43,859 nt of DNA, taken from assembly GCA_945878745.1 (NCBI GenBank), contig CAMDVY010000001.1, positions 1 through 43,859 on the forward strand, given 5' to 3'. Position 1 is the stretch's first letter; each line of letters begins with the position of its first letter. Made by a program: the position numbers and the translations under genes. Below the pieces are notes generated by a model. It saw only the letters and a program-made list of their open reading frames with translations, was not told where the DNA came from and made no database searches. Source of the DNA: Klebsiella pneumoniae. Lineage in GTDB: Bacteria; Pseudomonadota; Gammaproteobacteria; Pseudomonadales; Azotimanducaceae. Shown piece by piece: positions 16,427 through 25,377 of the stretch.

Positions 16427-17821
16427 ATGACTAATCCGCTGCATAACGAATTTCCCGCTGACTCGATTGAAGCCAAGGATCTGCAGCACCTGCTGCATCC
16501 GACAACGAATCTGAAGCAATTTCACGCCACTGGTCCAAAAGTGCATGCCCGTGCGAAAGGCGTGTATCTCTGGGACAACCATGGCAAGCAGTATCTCGAA
16601 GGGATGTCCGGGCTGTGGTGCACCGCTTTGGGCTATGGCGAAGAAGCACTGGTCAAGGTGGCGACAGAGCAGATGCGTACGCTCTCGTACTCACAGCTGT
16701 TTGGTGGCAAGACCAACGAGCCAAGCGTTCTGCTCGCCGAGAAACTGAAGGCGATGATGCCGTTTGCAGCAGGACGTGTGTTCTTTGGCTTGTCAGGCAG
16801 TGACGCAAACGACACGCAGATGAAACTCATGTGGTACTACCACAATGCCATCGGCAAACCGGGCAAGAAGAAGATCATCAGTCGCTGGCGAGGTTACCAC
16901 GGGGTGACCGTCGCATCGGGTTCATTGACTGGCCTGCCGTACTTTCATACGCACTTCGATCTGCCGATTGCCAACGTGCTTCATACGGATGCACCGCACT
17001 ATTACCGAGCGGGCCAAGCCGGTGAGACAGAAGCTGAATTTGTGCGCCGTATTGTCAGCAATCTTGAAGCGTTGATCCTGAAGGAGGGTCCGGAGACCAT
17101 CGCCGCGATGATCGCGGAGCCCGTAATGGGTGCTGGTGGCGTCATCGTCCCGCCCGCCGGATATTTCCCTGCGGTGGCGGAAGTGCTCCGCAGGCACGAT
17201 ATCGCCTTGATCGACGATGAGGTGATCTGCGGTTTTGGTCGCACCGGGCAACCATTTGGGGCGCAAACACTGGGAATGAAACCAACCACCATGTCGGTGG
17301 CCAAGGCGTTGTCTTCGGCATATCTGCCGATCAGCGCGGTGATCATCCCTGAGTACATGTACGAACCCATGGTCGAGCTGTCCGCGAGCATGGGCACCTT
17401 TGCGCATGGCTTCACCTATTCCGGACACCCGGTATGTGCGGCGGTGGCGCTGAAAACGCTGGAGATCTTTGAGGAGCGGCAGATCTTCGCGCATGTCGCG
17501 AACGTTGCAGAGGTGTTTCAGCAACGACTGAGGGCATTTGCGGATCACCCGCTGGTTGGCGAAGTTCGTGGAGTCGGCCTGATAGGTGCGGTCGAACTGG
17601 TGCAGGACAAGGCGACAAAACAGGCGTTCGCGGGTAAACAGGGTGTCGGCGCCTATTGTGTACAACGCGGTGAGGCGAATGGCCTCATCGTGCGCAATCT
17701 GGGTGACTCGATAGCATTCTGTCCTCCGCTCATCATCAGCGAAGCTCAGATCGATGAGCTCTTCACCAAGTTCGAAGTTGCGCTGAATGAGACATCGGCC
17801 TGGGTCAGGGCCGGTTGCTGA
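16427..17821 (+). CDS. Class III aminotransferase, omega-amino acid/GABA:pyruvate type
   Basis: The 464-residue PLP enzyme has the fold-type I class III hallmarks: GSDANDTQMK at about 124-133, WRGYHG at 154-159, the cofactor Asp D264 in IDDEVICGFGRTG, and the Schiff-base Lys K293 in VAKALSS. From memory the nearest pattern is the pyruvate-dependent GABA transaminase of plants, which shares LILKEGPETIAA and DEVICGFGR. Amine donors of this group are GABA, beta-alanine, putrescine or taurine, with pyruvate as acceptor giving alanine. The donor here is not determined. The ATG at 16427 has a poor ribosome binding site, and a GTG at 16391 is possible. The next gene upstream is alanine dehydrogenase, which fits recycling of alanine. 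Confidence 0.88.
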   Translation: MTNPLHNEFPADSIEAKDLQHLLHPTTNLKQFHATGPKVHARAKGVYLWDNHGKQYLEGMSGLWCTALGYGEEALVKVATEQMRTLSYSQLFGGKTNEPSVLLAEKLKAMMPFAAGRVFFGLSGSDANDTQMKLMWYYHNAIGKPGKKKIISRWRGYHGVTVASGSLTGLPYFHTHFDLPIANVLHTDAPHYYRAGQAGETEAEFVRRIVSNLEALILKEGPETIAAMIAEPVMGAGGVIVPPAGYFPAVAEVLRRHDIALIDDEVICGFGRTGQPFGAQTLGMKPTTMSVAKALSSAYLPISAVIIPEYMYEPMVELSASMGTFAHGFTYSGHPVCAAVALKTLEIFEERQIFAHVANVAEVFQQRLRAFADHPLVGEVRGVGLIGAVELVQDKATKQAFAGKQGVGAYCVQRGEANGLIVRNLGDSIAFCPPLIISEAQIDELFTKFEVALNETSAWVRAGC

Positions 17822-17905
17822 AGATGTTCTGCCGGCGCTGCGTATGCGCTGGCAAAGTCAGGCGCTAGACCCAAAAGCTACCTAAGGATTTGGGGGGAAC
17901 CAAGC

Positions 17906-19558
17906 ATGCAGGCGTCAGATCTTTTTGTTCAGTGCCTTGAGGCAGAGGGGCTCGAGTACATCTTTGGAGTGCCGGGTGAAGAAAATGCCCACTTCATGAT
18001 GTCACTCGAAGAGTCCAAGACCATCCGTTTTGTTCTCACCCGACACGAACAAGGCGCGGCCTTCATGGCAGAGATCTATGGACGCCTCACTGGCAATCCG
18101 GCGGCCTGCCTCGGCACGCTTGGTCCCGGGGCCACCAATCTCATCACCGGTGTTGCCGACAGCAATATGGATCGGGCGCCGATGCTGGTGCTGACCGGCC
18201 AAGGCTCGACCCGTCGGCTGCACAAGGAATCGCATCAGGTCATGGACGTGGTTGCCATGTTCCGTCCTGTCACAAAGTGGGCCGATACCATTCGGCACGC
18301 TGACACCATTCCTGAAATGGTACGCAAGGCGATTCGCATTGCGCGTACCGAAAAGCCGGGTGCCGTACATCTGGAATTACCGGAAGACATAGCCAAACAT
18401 CCAACCAATGCGCTGCCGATGAAGCCCGTGCGCTTTCGTCGCCCCGTGCCTGATGACAAGGTTGTGAACAATGCCTTTGAGGTCCTCAGCAAGGCCAAGA
18501 AGCCCATCATCATTGCTGGTAACGGATGCGTCCGGAAGCGTGCGAGCAAGCAGCTGAGAATGCTGTGTGAGAAAACCGGCATCGGTGTCATCAGCACCTT
18601 TATGGCGAAGGGGTGTGTCGACATGGATGCAGACTACTGTCTGTACACCGTAGGGCTCGGCACCAAAGACCGAATGAATTTTGCCATCGATGAGGCAGAT
18701 GTCGTCCTGGCACTGGGTTTCGATATGGTGGAGTATCACCCTCGTCTGTGGAACCCGAGCAAGACCAAGACGATCATCCATGCGGATTTTCTCCCCGCAG
18801 AAATCGATGAGCACTATCACCCGCAAGTCGAAGTAGTTGGTGATCTTGGACACTTCCTGTGGATGCTCAACGAACGTGTCAACGCAGCACCCAACCTCAA
18901 GTTCGACCTGGCCAATCAGAGAAATGCCAGAGAGGTGATGAAGGCCGACCTCGAAGAATACAAGGACGATGACCAGAAGGGTCGGATCCGACCGCAGAAA
19001 GCGATCTGGGATTCTCGAGCGGTGCTTGGTCCCAACGATATTCTTCTGTCGGATGTGGGTGCCCACAAGATGTGGATAGCACGCCACTACCACTGCCATG
19101 AACCCAACACCTGTCTGATCCCCAACGGATTCTGTTCGATGGGCTTTGCGCTACCTGGCGCGATCGCAGCCGCTTTGGTTCATCCGGATCGTCGCATTCT
19201 CGGTATCAGTGGTGATGCCGGTTTCCTGATGAACGTACAGGAAATGGAAACCGCCACCCGTCTTGGCGTCAACATCGTCATGATGGTCTGGGAAGACAAT
19301 GCTTATGGCCTCATCGCCTGGAAGCAGACCAATGAGTTTGGCCGCCATACTGACCTCTCATTTGGCAATCCCGAATGGCTAGGTCTTGCCAAAGCGTTTG
19401 GCTGGAGCGGCCACCGCTGTGAAAACAGCGCTGATCTGCAAGCGACGCTGGAAGCAGCCTTCAATGAGCCAGGCCCGAGTCTGGTGGTCATTCCGATCGA
19501 CTATCGCGAAAACCCCATTTTGACGAAGAAGCTTGGTGAGTTGACGGCGACCATTTAG
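17906..19558 (+). CDS. Acetolactate-synthase-like ThDP enzyme
   Basis: This 550-residue thiamine-diphosphate enzyme has the POX/ALS domain order: N-terminal domain with the catalytic Glu E48 in RHEQGAAFMAEIYGRLTG, a central FAD/nucleotide-like domain with VVLALGFDMVEYHPRLW, and a C-terminal ThDP-binding motif GDAGFLMN...EDNAYGLI. From memory it is nearest to the catabolic, FAD-independent AlsS type, condensing two pyruvates to acetolactate. No small regulatory subunit gene follows, which agrees with AlsS rather than anabolic IlvBG. Sulfoacetaldehyde acetyltransferase (Xsc) is a less likely alternative because that enzyme is longer. A strong GGGGGG run eleven bases before the ATG may serve in ribosome binding. 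A hairpin follows the stop. Confidence 0.85.
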   Translation: MQASDLFVQCLEAEGLEYIFGVPGEENAHFMMSLEESKTIRFVLTRHEQGAAFMAEIYGRLTGNPAACLGTLGPGATNLITGVADSNMDRAPMLVLTGQGSTRRLHKESHQVMDVVAMFRPVTKWADTIRHADTIPEMVRKAIRIARTEKPGAVHLELPEDIAKHPTNALPMKPVRFRRPVPDDKVVNNAFEVLSKAKKPIIIAGNGCVRKRASKQLRMLCEKTGIGVISTFMAKGCVDMDADYCLYTVGLGTKDRMNFAIDEADVVLALGFDMVEYHPRLWNPSKTKTIIHADFLPAEIDEHYHPQVEVVGDLGHFLWMLNERVNAAPNLKFDLANQRNAREVMKADLEEYKDDDQKGRIRPQKAIWDSRAVLGPNDILLSDVGAHKMWIARHYHCHEPNTCLIPNGFCSMGFALPGAIAAALVHPDRRILGISGDAGFLMNVQEMETATRLGVNIVMMVWEDNAYGLIAWKQTNEFGRHTDLSFGNPEWLGLAKAFGWSGHRCENSADLQATLEAAFNEPGPSLVVIPIDYRENPILTKKLGELTATI

Positions 19559-19578
19559 CCACGCCGCACAAACCTGAT

Positions 19579-19597
19579 TGCGCGCTGCCAGCGCGCA
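19579..19597 (+). terminator. GC-rich hairpin after the ThDP enzyme gene
   Basis: TGCGCGC (19579-19585), loop TGCCA, GCGCGCA (19591-19597): a perfect 7-bp stem 20 bases after the stop codon of the ThDP enzyme gene. It is not followed by a T run (TTGGGGTT follows), so it is not a strong Rho-independent terminator. It could stabilise the 3' end or weaken read-through into the carboxylase pair. Confidence 0.4.
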
Positions 19598-19666
19598 TTG
19601 GGGTTCACGGCTAGACGGCTCCCGGACAGCCTGCGAAACTCGAGGCTCACCAAAGCGGAATCCCCG

Positions 19667-21277
19667 ATGGCCAGGATCGGAACTGCGGTGGATGTGCGAA
19701 GTGACAGTTACCTCGCCAACGCCACCCATCATCGAAAGCTCACAGATGAACTGAACGAACTCGTGTCACGCATTGCGCTCGGCGGTGATGAACGATCGCG
19801 TGCCCGTCATGTGGAGCGTGGAAAGTTGCTGCCACGTGAGCGTGTTCGTCGTGTACTCGACAATGGCTCTCCCTTTCTGGAAATCGGCCAGCTCGCTGGA
19901 CATCAGTTGTATGAAGACTGGTTGCCCGCCGCAGGATTGATAGCCGGAATAGGACGAGTTGCTGGCATCGAATGCATGATCGTTGCCAACGATGCGACGG
20001 TGAAGGGTGGCAGTTATTACCCGATCACGGTGAAAAAACACCTGCGTGCACAGGAAATTGCCGCAGAAAATCACCTGCCGTGCATCTATCTGGTCGACTC
20101 GGGTGGCGCGTTTCTGCCTGAGCAAGCGGGGGTTTTTCCCGATCGAGAACACTTCGGGCGAATCTTTTTTAACCAGGCGAATCTGTCGGCGGCAGGCATT
20201 CCGCAGATCGCGGTCGTTATGGGGTCCTGTACCGCTGGCGGCGCCTATGTTCCGGCGATGTGTGATCAATCGATCATCGTGCGTAATCAAGGCACGATCT
20301 TTCTCGGTGGTCCGCCACTGGTCAAAGCCGCAACCGGAGAAATCGTCGATGCAGAAAGCCTGGGTGGCGGAGACGTGCACAGCCGCATATCAGGCGTGAC
20401 CGACTATCTGGCTGAAAACGACGAACATGCATTGATGCTGGTGCGTGAAGCGGTCAGTCATAGCATGCCGTTGTACGACACGACCGTCGCAGTTCAACCC
20501 TCCCAAGCGCCCGCGTTCGCAGCGGAAGAACTGTATGGCATCCTGCCGCGAGACACGCGTACACCGGTAGATGTCAGGGAAATCATTGCGCGGTTGGTAG
20601 ATGGTTCGGAGTGGCACGAATTCAAGCGTACCTACGGTGAGACCCTGGTCTGTGGTTTTGCTCACATTGACGGTATGCCGGTCGCGATCATCGCCAACAA
20701 CGGCATTCTGTTTTCCGAGTCCGCGCTGAAAGGCGCTCACTTTATTCAATTGGCGGATCGTCGAGGCATTCCACTGGTTTTTCTGCAGAACATCACCGGC
20801 TTCATGGTCGGCCGGAAGTATGAAAATCAGGGCATTGCCAAAGATGGCGCCAAGATGGTGACGGCCGTTGCCTGTGCGCGAGTGCCGAAGTTCACGGTGG
20901 TGATTGGCGGCTCGTTCGGCGCTGGAAACTATGCAATGTGCGGTCGTGCCTATGGCGCACGTTTTCTCTGGATGTGGCCGAACGCGCGCATTTCTGTGAT
21001 GGGCGGTGAACAGGCCGCTCACGTTCTTGCCACGGTTCGCGAAGAGGGAATGACCCAACGCAAGCAAATCTGGGATGCACAGGACAAGACTGCGTTCATG
21101 GATGACATTCGCGCACGGTACGACGCTGAAGGACATCCGTTCTACGCCAGTGCGAGACTTTGGGATGACGGTGTGATCAGTCCGGTCGACACACGCAGGG
21201 TGCTGGCGCTGGCACTGGCGGTTGCCTGTCGTCGCAGCAAATCACCACGCTCAACCTTTGGCATATTCAGGATGTAA
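19667..21277 (+). CDS. mccB: Acyl-CoA carboxylase carboxyltransferase subunit (methylcrotonyl-CoA type)
   Basis: The beta subunit transfers carboxyl from biotin to an acyl-CoA, most likely 3-methylcrotonyl-CoA of leucine breakdown. The 536-residue protein has the family blocks VDSGGAFLPEQAGVFPDREH, GSCTAGGAYVPAMCD, GTIFLGGPPLVKAATGE and the C-terminal GRAYGARFLWMWPNARISVM, and ends FGIFRM as MCC beta subunits do. Geranyl-CoA carboxylase is the closest alternative and cannot be excluded. The ATG at 19667 gives the usual length of about 535. The other genes of a leucine or liu operon (isovaleryl-CoA dehydrogenase, methylglutaconyl-CoA hydratase) are not nearby. It ends four bases before the alpha subunit. 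Confidence 0.88.
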   Translation: MARIGTAVDVRSDSYLANATHHRKLTDELNELVSRIALGGDERSRARHVERGKLLPRERVRRVLDNGSPFLEIGQLAGHQLYEDWLPAAGLIAGIGRVAGIECMIVANDATVKGGSYYPITVKKHLRAQEIAAENHLPCIYLVDSGGAFLPEQAGVFPDREHFGRIFFNQANLSAAGIPQIAVVMGSCTAGGAYVPAMCDQSIIVRNQGTIFLGGPPLVKAATGEIVDAESLGGGDVHSRISGVTDYLAENDEHALMLVREAVSHSMPLYDTTVAVQPSQAPAFAAEELYGILPRDTRTPVDVREIIARLVDGSEWHEFKRTYGETLVCGFAHIDGMPVAIIANNGILFSESALKGAHFIQLADRRGIPLVFLQNITGFMVGRKYENQGIAKDGAKMVTAVACARVPKFTVVIGGSFGAGNYAMCGRAYGARFLWMWPNARISVMGGEQAAHVLATVREEGMTQRKQIWDAQDKTAFMDDIRARYDAEGHPFYASARLWDDGVISPVDTRRVLALALAVACRRSKSPRSTFGIFRM

Positions 21278-21281
21278 TGAC

Positions 21282-23210
21282 ATGCGAAGTCTGCTGATTG
21301 CCAATCGGGGAGAAATTGCCTGTCGCATCATGCGCACTGCCAGCTTGCTCGGCATACGCACCATTGCGGTGTACTCGGAGGTTGATGCGAATTCGATGCA
21401 TGTTCGGCTGGCTGATGAGGGGTACTGCATCGGACCGGCGGCAGCCCTGCAAAGCTATCTGAATATTCCAGCGCTGATTGAAGCCATTAAGGCATCAGGC
21501 GCTGATGCCGTGCATCCGGGATACGGTTTTTTGTCAGAGAACGAGGCCTTTGCTGCTGCGGTGGTCGAAGCTGGCGCCGTGTGGGTCGGCCCGGATGCTG
21601 CTTCGAGACGCATCATGGGTTCGAAGATTGAGGCCAAACGAACGGTCTCTGCGGCGGGTACGCCAGTCGTCCCGGGTTACAACGGTGATGACCAGAGTGA
21701 AAAAGTACTCATCGAACAAGCGGAGCGCGTTGGGTTTCCACTGTTGATCAAAGCATCAGCGGGTGGTGGTGGAAAGGGCATGCGGGTTGTCCGTAGTGCT
21801 TCGGCGTTCACCGAGGCACTGGCTGGTGCCAGGCGTGAAGCCAAGAACGCATTCAATGATGACCGTGTTCTTCTAGAGCGCTATCTAACCGCGCCCAAGC
21901 ACATCGAGGTTCAGATCCTTGCTGATCAGCATGGCAACACGCTGCACTTGTTCGAACGTGACTGCTCTGTGCAGCGTCGACATCAGAAGGTCATTGAAGA
22001 GGCGCCAGCACCCTCCGTCGATGCGCAGTTGCGGGAGCGGCTTGGCGCTGCGGCTGTGGCGGCCGCGAGAAGCGTGAATTACGTAGGCGCGGGCACCATC
22101 GAGTTCATAACCGAGAACGGTGAGTTCTTTTTCATGGAAATGAACACGAGGCTTCAGGTTGAACACCCGGTGACGGAAGCGATCACCGGGCTCGACCTGG
22201 TGGAGTGGCAACTTCGAATTGCTGCCGGTGAAAAGCTGCCGTTCAGTCAGGCGGATCTCAGGATCACCGGGCACGCCGTCGAAGCTCGGGTCTACGCTGA
22301 AAATCCCTCCCGCCGATTCCTGCCCTCGACTGGAAGGTTGTTGCGTGTGTCTTTCCCTGCAGATGTACGTGTCGATAGTGGCGTGCGCAGTGGCGACTCG
22401 GTGAGCATCCACTATGATCCGATGATCGCCAAGGTAATCGCTCATGGCAGCTCTCGCGCTGAGGCGATCGGACGACTGCGCAGGGCGCTCGCGTCCTCTG
22501 AAATCTGTGGTGTTCAGCACAACACCGGCTATCTGGTCAGTGCGCTGGCTGAGCCAGATTTTGTCGGCGGTCACTACACGACCGGATTTGCGGACGCACA
22601 TCATGAGTCGCTCATTGCTGTGGATGAACAGCCTTTTCTGATGGCCGCTGCGATTGCGACAAATCATCGCACGGAGAGTCGTGGGCCGTGGGATGCCACT
22701 GATGGTTTTGCGCCAAACCTTGGTCAAGGTGTTGAGTGCGATTTGTTGATTGGGGAGACCAGGGCTTCAGTACGACTGCCAGGCAAGGGTGAAAGGAACC
22801 AGATCGTGCCTGGCGTCGTTCAAGTGGATACGAACACTGTTCGTATGGAATTCAAACATCAGGCGCGATCCGTAAAGGCAACCGTGCTACGTGACGGGAA
22901 GGTGATGCATGTGATCATCGATGGCACGACCCTGATCGTCCGTGATCTGGCGACTGACATCGATCGTTTTGTCCTGACCGGCGTTCGGACCGGCGGGATT
23001 GTTGCGCCGCTGCCGGGACAGGTCCTGCAACTCAAGGTGAAAGCGGGTGATCAGGTTCGTGAGGGCGATCTTCTGGCGATCATCGAGGCGATGAAGATGG
23101 AACACTCGATCCGGTCACCGCGGGACGGCAAAGTGTCGGCGGTGCACTGCACGGAGGGCGGCAGGGTGGACGAAGGCGCTGAGTTGATCACACTTGATCC
23201 GGAGGAGTGA
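21282..23210 (+). CDS. mccA: Acyl-CoA carboxylase biotin carboxylase/carrier subunit (methylcrotonyl-CoA type)
   Basis: The alpha subunit carries ATP-dependent biotin carboxylation and the biotin itself. The 642-residue protein has the biotin carboxylase start LLIANRGEIACRIMRT, the ATP-grasp Gly-rich loop ASAGGGGKGMR, the QRRHQKVIEEAPAP block, EMNTRLQVEHPVTE, and a C-terminal biotinyl domain with K605 in EAMKMEH. A middle BT-type linker (about 480-560) separates these, as in MCC and other two-subunit enzymes. The ATG at 21282 is four bases after the beta subunit stop, so the two are one transcript. In Pseudomonas liuB and liuD are separated by liuC, which is missing here. Confidence 0.9.
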   Translation: MRSLLIANRGEIACRIMRTASLLGIRTIAVYSEVDANSMHVRLADEGYCIGPAAALQSYLNIPALIEAIKASGADAVHPGYGFLSENEAFAAAVVEAGAVWVGPDAASRRIMGSKIEAKRTVSAAGTPVVPGYNGDDQSEKVLIEQAERVGFPLLIKASAGGGGKGMRVVRSASAFTEALAGARREAKNAFNDDRVLLERYLTAPKHIEVQILADQHGNTLHLFERDCSVQRRHQKVIEEAPAPSVDAQLRERLGAAAVAAARSVNYVGAGTIEFITENGEFFFMEMNTRLQVEHPVTEAITGLDLVEWQLRIAAGEKLPFSQADLRITGHAVEARVYAENPSRRFLPSTGRLLRVSFPADVRVDSGVRSGDSVSIHYDPMIAKVIAHGSSRAEAIGRLRRALASSEICGVQHNTGYLVSALAEPDFVGGHYTTGFADAHHESLIAVDEQPFLMAAAIATNHRTESRGPWDATDGFAPNLGQGVECDLLIGETRASVRLPGKGERNQIVPGVVQVDTNTVRMEFKHQARSVKATVLRDGKVMHVIIDGTTLIVRDLATDIDRFVLTGVRTGGIVAPLPGQVLQLKVKAGDQVREGDLLAIIEAMKMEHSIRSPRDGKVSAVHCTEGGRVDEGAELITLDPEE

Positions 23211-23322
23211 TCGTCGCTGAGGGGTTTCCAGTCTGTGCCAACACCCAACGGCAAAAAAACTGGCCTTGTTCGTGGACGTCTAAAGGCATGGAAACTGCGC
23301 TGTTATGGTTGGGATCGGCGGG

Positions 23323-23328
23323 TATAAT
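23323..23328 (+). promoter_or_regulatory. Perfect -10 box upstream of cytochrome c5
   Basis: TATAAT at 23323-23328 is a perfect sigma-70 -10 hexamer about 50 bases upstream of the cytochrome c5 start. The -35 position (around 23300) holds CTGTTA, which matches TTGACA at only three bases. It is therefore only a candidate promoter. Confidence 0.4.
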
Positions 23329-23374
23329 CCCCGCGCTTCCGAAGCGCTCAATTGATCTGAAGGAGAGAAAGACG

Positions 23375-23815
23375 GTGACTCAACCGGCTCATCTGAAATC
23401 CGGCATTTACATCACAGGACTGTTGCTCGGTGCGTTGTTGTTTGCGCCCTATGCGTCAGCCGTGCCGCCGGGCACGCAGGACGAAATTCGCACCAGGCTC
23501 CAACCCGAAGGTTCGGTATGCCGAAAGGGCGATGATTGTGGCACGGCAGCGGCAGCTGTAGCGACTGGCCCCCTGACAGGCGATCAGGTGTACAACCAGT
23601 TCTGTTTTGCCTGCCATGCGACGGGCGTCAGCGGGGCACCAGCCTTTGGCAATGCTGAGCAATGGGCGCCTCGCGCAGCGAAAGGAAGGGATGCACTTCT
23701 CAAGACGTCAATCGACGGTATAAATGCCATGCCAGCCAAAGGCACGTGCGTCAACTGTTCCGATGATGACCTGAAAGCGGGAATCCAGTACATGCTGGAC
23801 GGCAGCGCAGGCTAG
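23375..23815 (+). CDS. Cytochrome c5 family protein
   Basis: A 146-residue periplasmic monohaem cytochrome. After a signal peptide (SGIYITGLLLGALLFAPYASA) comes a linker, then a single haem site C-FA-C-H at about residues 83-87. MPAKGTCVNCSDDDLKAGIQYML is the c5 signature, with the axial Met in INAMPAK and a Cys pair that forms the family disulfide. An extra Cys pair in VCRKGDDCG lies before the haem site. The GTG at 23375 with AAGGAGAG upstream is the proper start, and a longer reading frame from 23207 would overlap the carboxylase gene and hide the signal peptide. It acts as a small electron carrier and is convergent with yifB. Confidence 0.9.
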   Translation: MTQPAHLKSGIYITGLLLGALLFAPYASAVPPGTQDEIRTRLQPEGSVCRKGDDCGTAAAAVATGPLTGDQVYNQFCFACHATGVSGAPAFGNAEQWAPRAAKGRDALLKTSIDGINAMPAKGTCVNCSDDDLKAGIQYMLDGSAG

Positions 23816-23829
23816 TTGAGTTGGCTAAT

Positions 23830-23846
23830 CGCCCGGAGCCCGGGCG
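23830..23846. terminator. GC-rich hairpin between convergent cytochrome c5 and yifB genes
   Basis: CGCCCGG (23830-23836), loop AGC, CCGGGCG (23840-23846): a perfect 7-bp GC-only stem in the 52-base gap between convergent genes. Such a position suits a bidirectional transcription stop, but neither side has a proper T run, so Rho-independent termination is not assured. Confidence 0.45.
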
Positions 23847-23867
23847 CGTGAGGGGTTTAGAATTTCC

Positions 23868-25367
23868 TTAACCAGATACGCCCTGATCCCAATTCAATGA
23901 CCGATAGGACAGCGCTTCCGCGATGTCCACAGCTTCGATGGTCTCCGCCGTGCGCAGGTCTGCGATCGTACGCCCTACGCGCAACATCTTGTCGTAGCTC
24001 CGAGCGGAGAGGTGTTGCCGTTCGACTGCGGCGTGTAACAACGCCGCGGCCGTCGGTGCGAGTGTCGCGTGCTCGCGAGTAGCGCCCGGGTCGAGCGCGC
24101 CGTTGAGGCAACCCTGCCTGCGCAACTGTAGTTTTCTTGATTCTGCAACCAGCTGTTTCGGGGCAACTTCCTTCGTCGTTCCAGTGTTTGCCAGAGCGTT
24201 TGCCGATAGCTCACTCACTCTCAGGTGCAGATCGATACGATCGAGCAGGGGACCTGACACCCTGCGTTGATAACGAAGTCTCTCCTGACTGCTGCACCGG
24301 CAGGTTTCCTTTCGACACGTCCGACCGGCCGGGCAAGGATTCATGGCAGCGATGAGCTGGAACACGGCCGGGTACCGAAGACGGAAGCGAGCACGGGACA
24401 GGTGAATCTCTCCGGATTGCAGCGGTTCTCGCAAGTGTTCGAGAACGCTGGGTGAGAAGTGGGGCAGCTCGTCCAGAAACAGGACGCCATGATGGCTGAG
24501 GGAGATCTCTCCTGGTCGAGCCTGCGGGCCACCGCCAACCATCGCGGCCGAGGTAGCCGTGTGGTGAGGGGCGCGCACCGGAGGGCGCCGTACCGCCGGT
24601 GAGACTACCGCTGCGGCTGAGTGAATCGCGGCGACTTCAACGGTCTGCTCGTCAGCCAGATCCGGCAACAATTCGGGCAAGGCCCGAGCAAGCATGCTTT
24701 TGCCGGCGCCGGGTGGTCCGATCATGAGAAGGTGATGTGCTCCGGTCGCTGCGACCAGCAGCGCGCGTTTGGCAGCTTGTTGACCGATGATCTGCGAGTA
24801 GATTTCGGGTGCATCGATCTTCAAAGGATCGGCGACTGTCGTTGCGACAGATTTGATGGGTTGACCCTGCAGCAGGGCGAGTACGTCGCGCAGTGAGTCG
24901 ACTCCGACTACATCGAACACCGCATGATGAAATTCGTTGATGTTTGCCGCGGGAACAACCAACTTTCTGCCGCAATCACGAGCCGCCAATGCGGCGCAAA
25001 GCGCGCCACGGACGCCTCTGATCTCGCCGTAGAGACCAAGCTCACCCACGAACTCAAAGCCCTTGAGGGATGCTTCGCGAATGGTGCCGTTGGCGGCCAG
25101 GATACCCAGTGCGATGGCCAGGTCGTAACGTGTTCCTTCTTTGGCGAGATCGGCGGGTGCCAGATTCACGACAATCCGTTGATCCGGGTACGGCAGGCCG
25201 CTGTTTTGAATCGCACTCTTGACGCGAATTCTCGACTCCCGAAGCGCTGATTCCGGCAGCCCGACCAGGGTAAAACCGGGAACCCCAGGCTGGAGATGGG
25301 TTTCGACCGTGATCAGCGGGGCATCGAGACCGAGTTGGGCTCGAGTGAGAATACTCTGCAAGCGCAC
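23868..25367 (-). CDS. comM: YifB/ComM family Mg-chelatase-like AAA+ ATPase
   Basis: ComM is a hexameric helicase that promotes branch migration during natural transformation in Vibrio and related bacteria. The 499-residue protein starts with the ChlI-type N-terminal domain (ILTRAQLGLDAPLITVE), has the Walker A motif GPPGAGKS, a Walker B LFLDELPHF, and ends with the Mg-chelatase C-terminal domain (ARSYDKMLRVGRTIADL). A CxxxxxC...C cluster (PCPAGRTCRKETCRCS) between them is a feature of YifB and could bind metal. The GTG at 25367 gives the expected N terminus. An ATG at 25436 would overlap ubiK. It follows ubiK by ten bases. Its presence does not prove natural competence. Confidence 0.9.
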   Translation of the reverse strand: MRLQSILTRAQLGLDAPLITVETHLQPGVPGFTLVGLPESALRESRIRVKSAIQNSGLPYPDQRIVVNLAPADLAKEGTRYDLAIALGILAANGTIREASLKGFEFVGELGLYGEIRGVRGALCAALAARDCGRKLVVPAANINEFHHAVFDVVGVDSLRDVLALLQGQPIKSVATTVADPLKIDAPEIYSQIIGQQAAKRALLVAATGAHHLLMIGPPGAGKSMLARALPELLPDLADEQTVEVAAIHSAAAVVSPAVRRPPVRAPHHTATSAAMVGGGPQARPGEISLSHHGVLFLDELPHFSPSVLEHLREPLQSGEIHLSRARFRLRYPAVFQLIAAMNPCPAGRTCRKETCRCSSQERLRYQRRVSGPLLDRIDLHLRVSELSANALANTGTTKEVAPKQLVAESRKLQLRRQGCLNGALDPGATREHATLAPTAAALLHAAVERQHLSARSYDKMLRVGRTIADLRTAETIEAVDIAEALSYRSLNWDQGVSG

Positions 25368-25377
25368 GGTACGAGTT

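Noticed and set aside
17906..19558. Taurine pathway enzyme Xsc
   Set aside because: The neighbours ald and aminotransferase suggested Tpa-Ald-Xsc, but the length (550) and the VEYHPRLW and ThDP blocks fit AlsS better, and no sulfonate transport or phosphotransacetylase gene is present.
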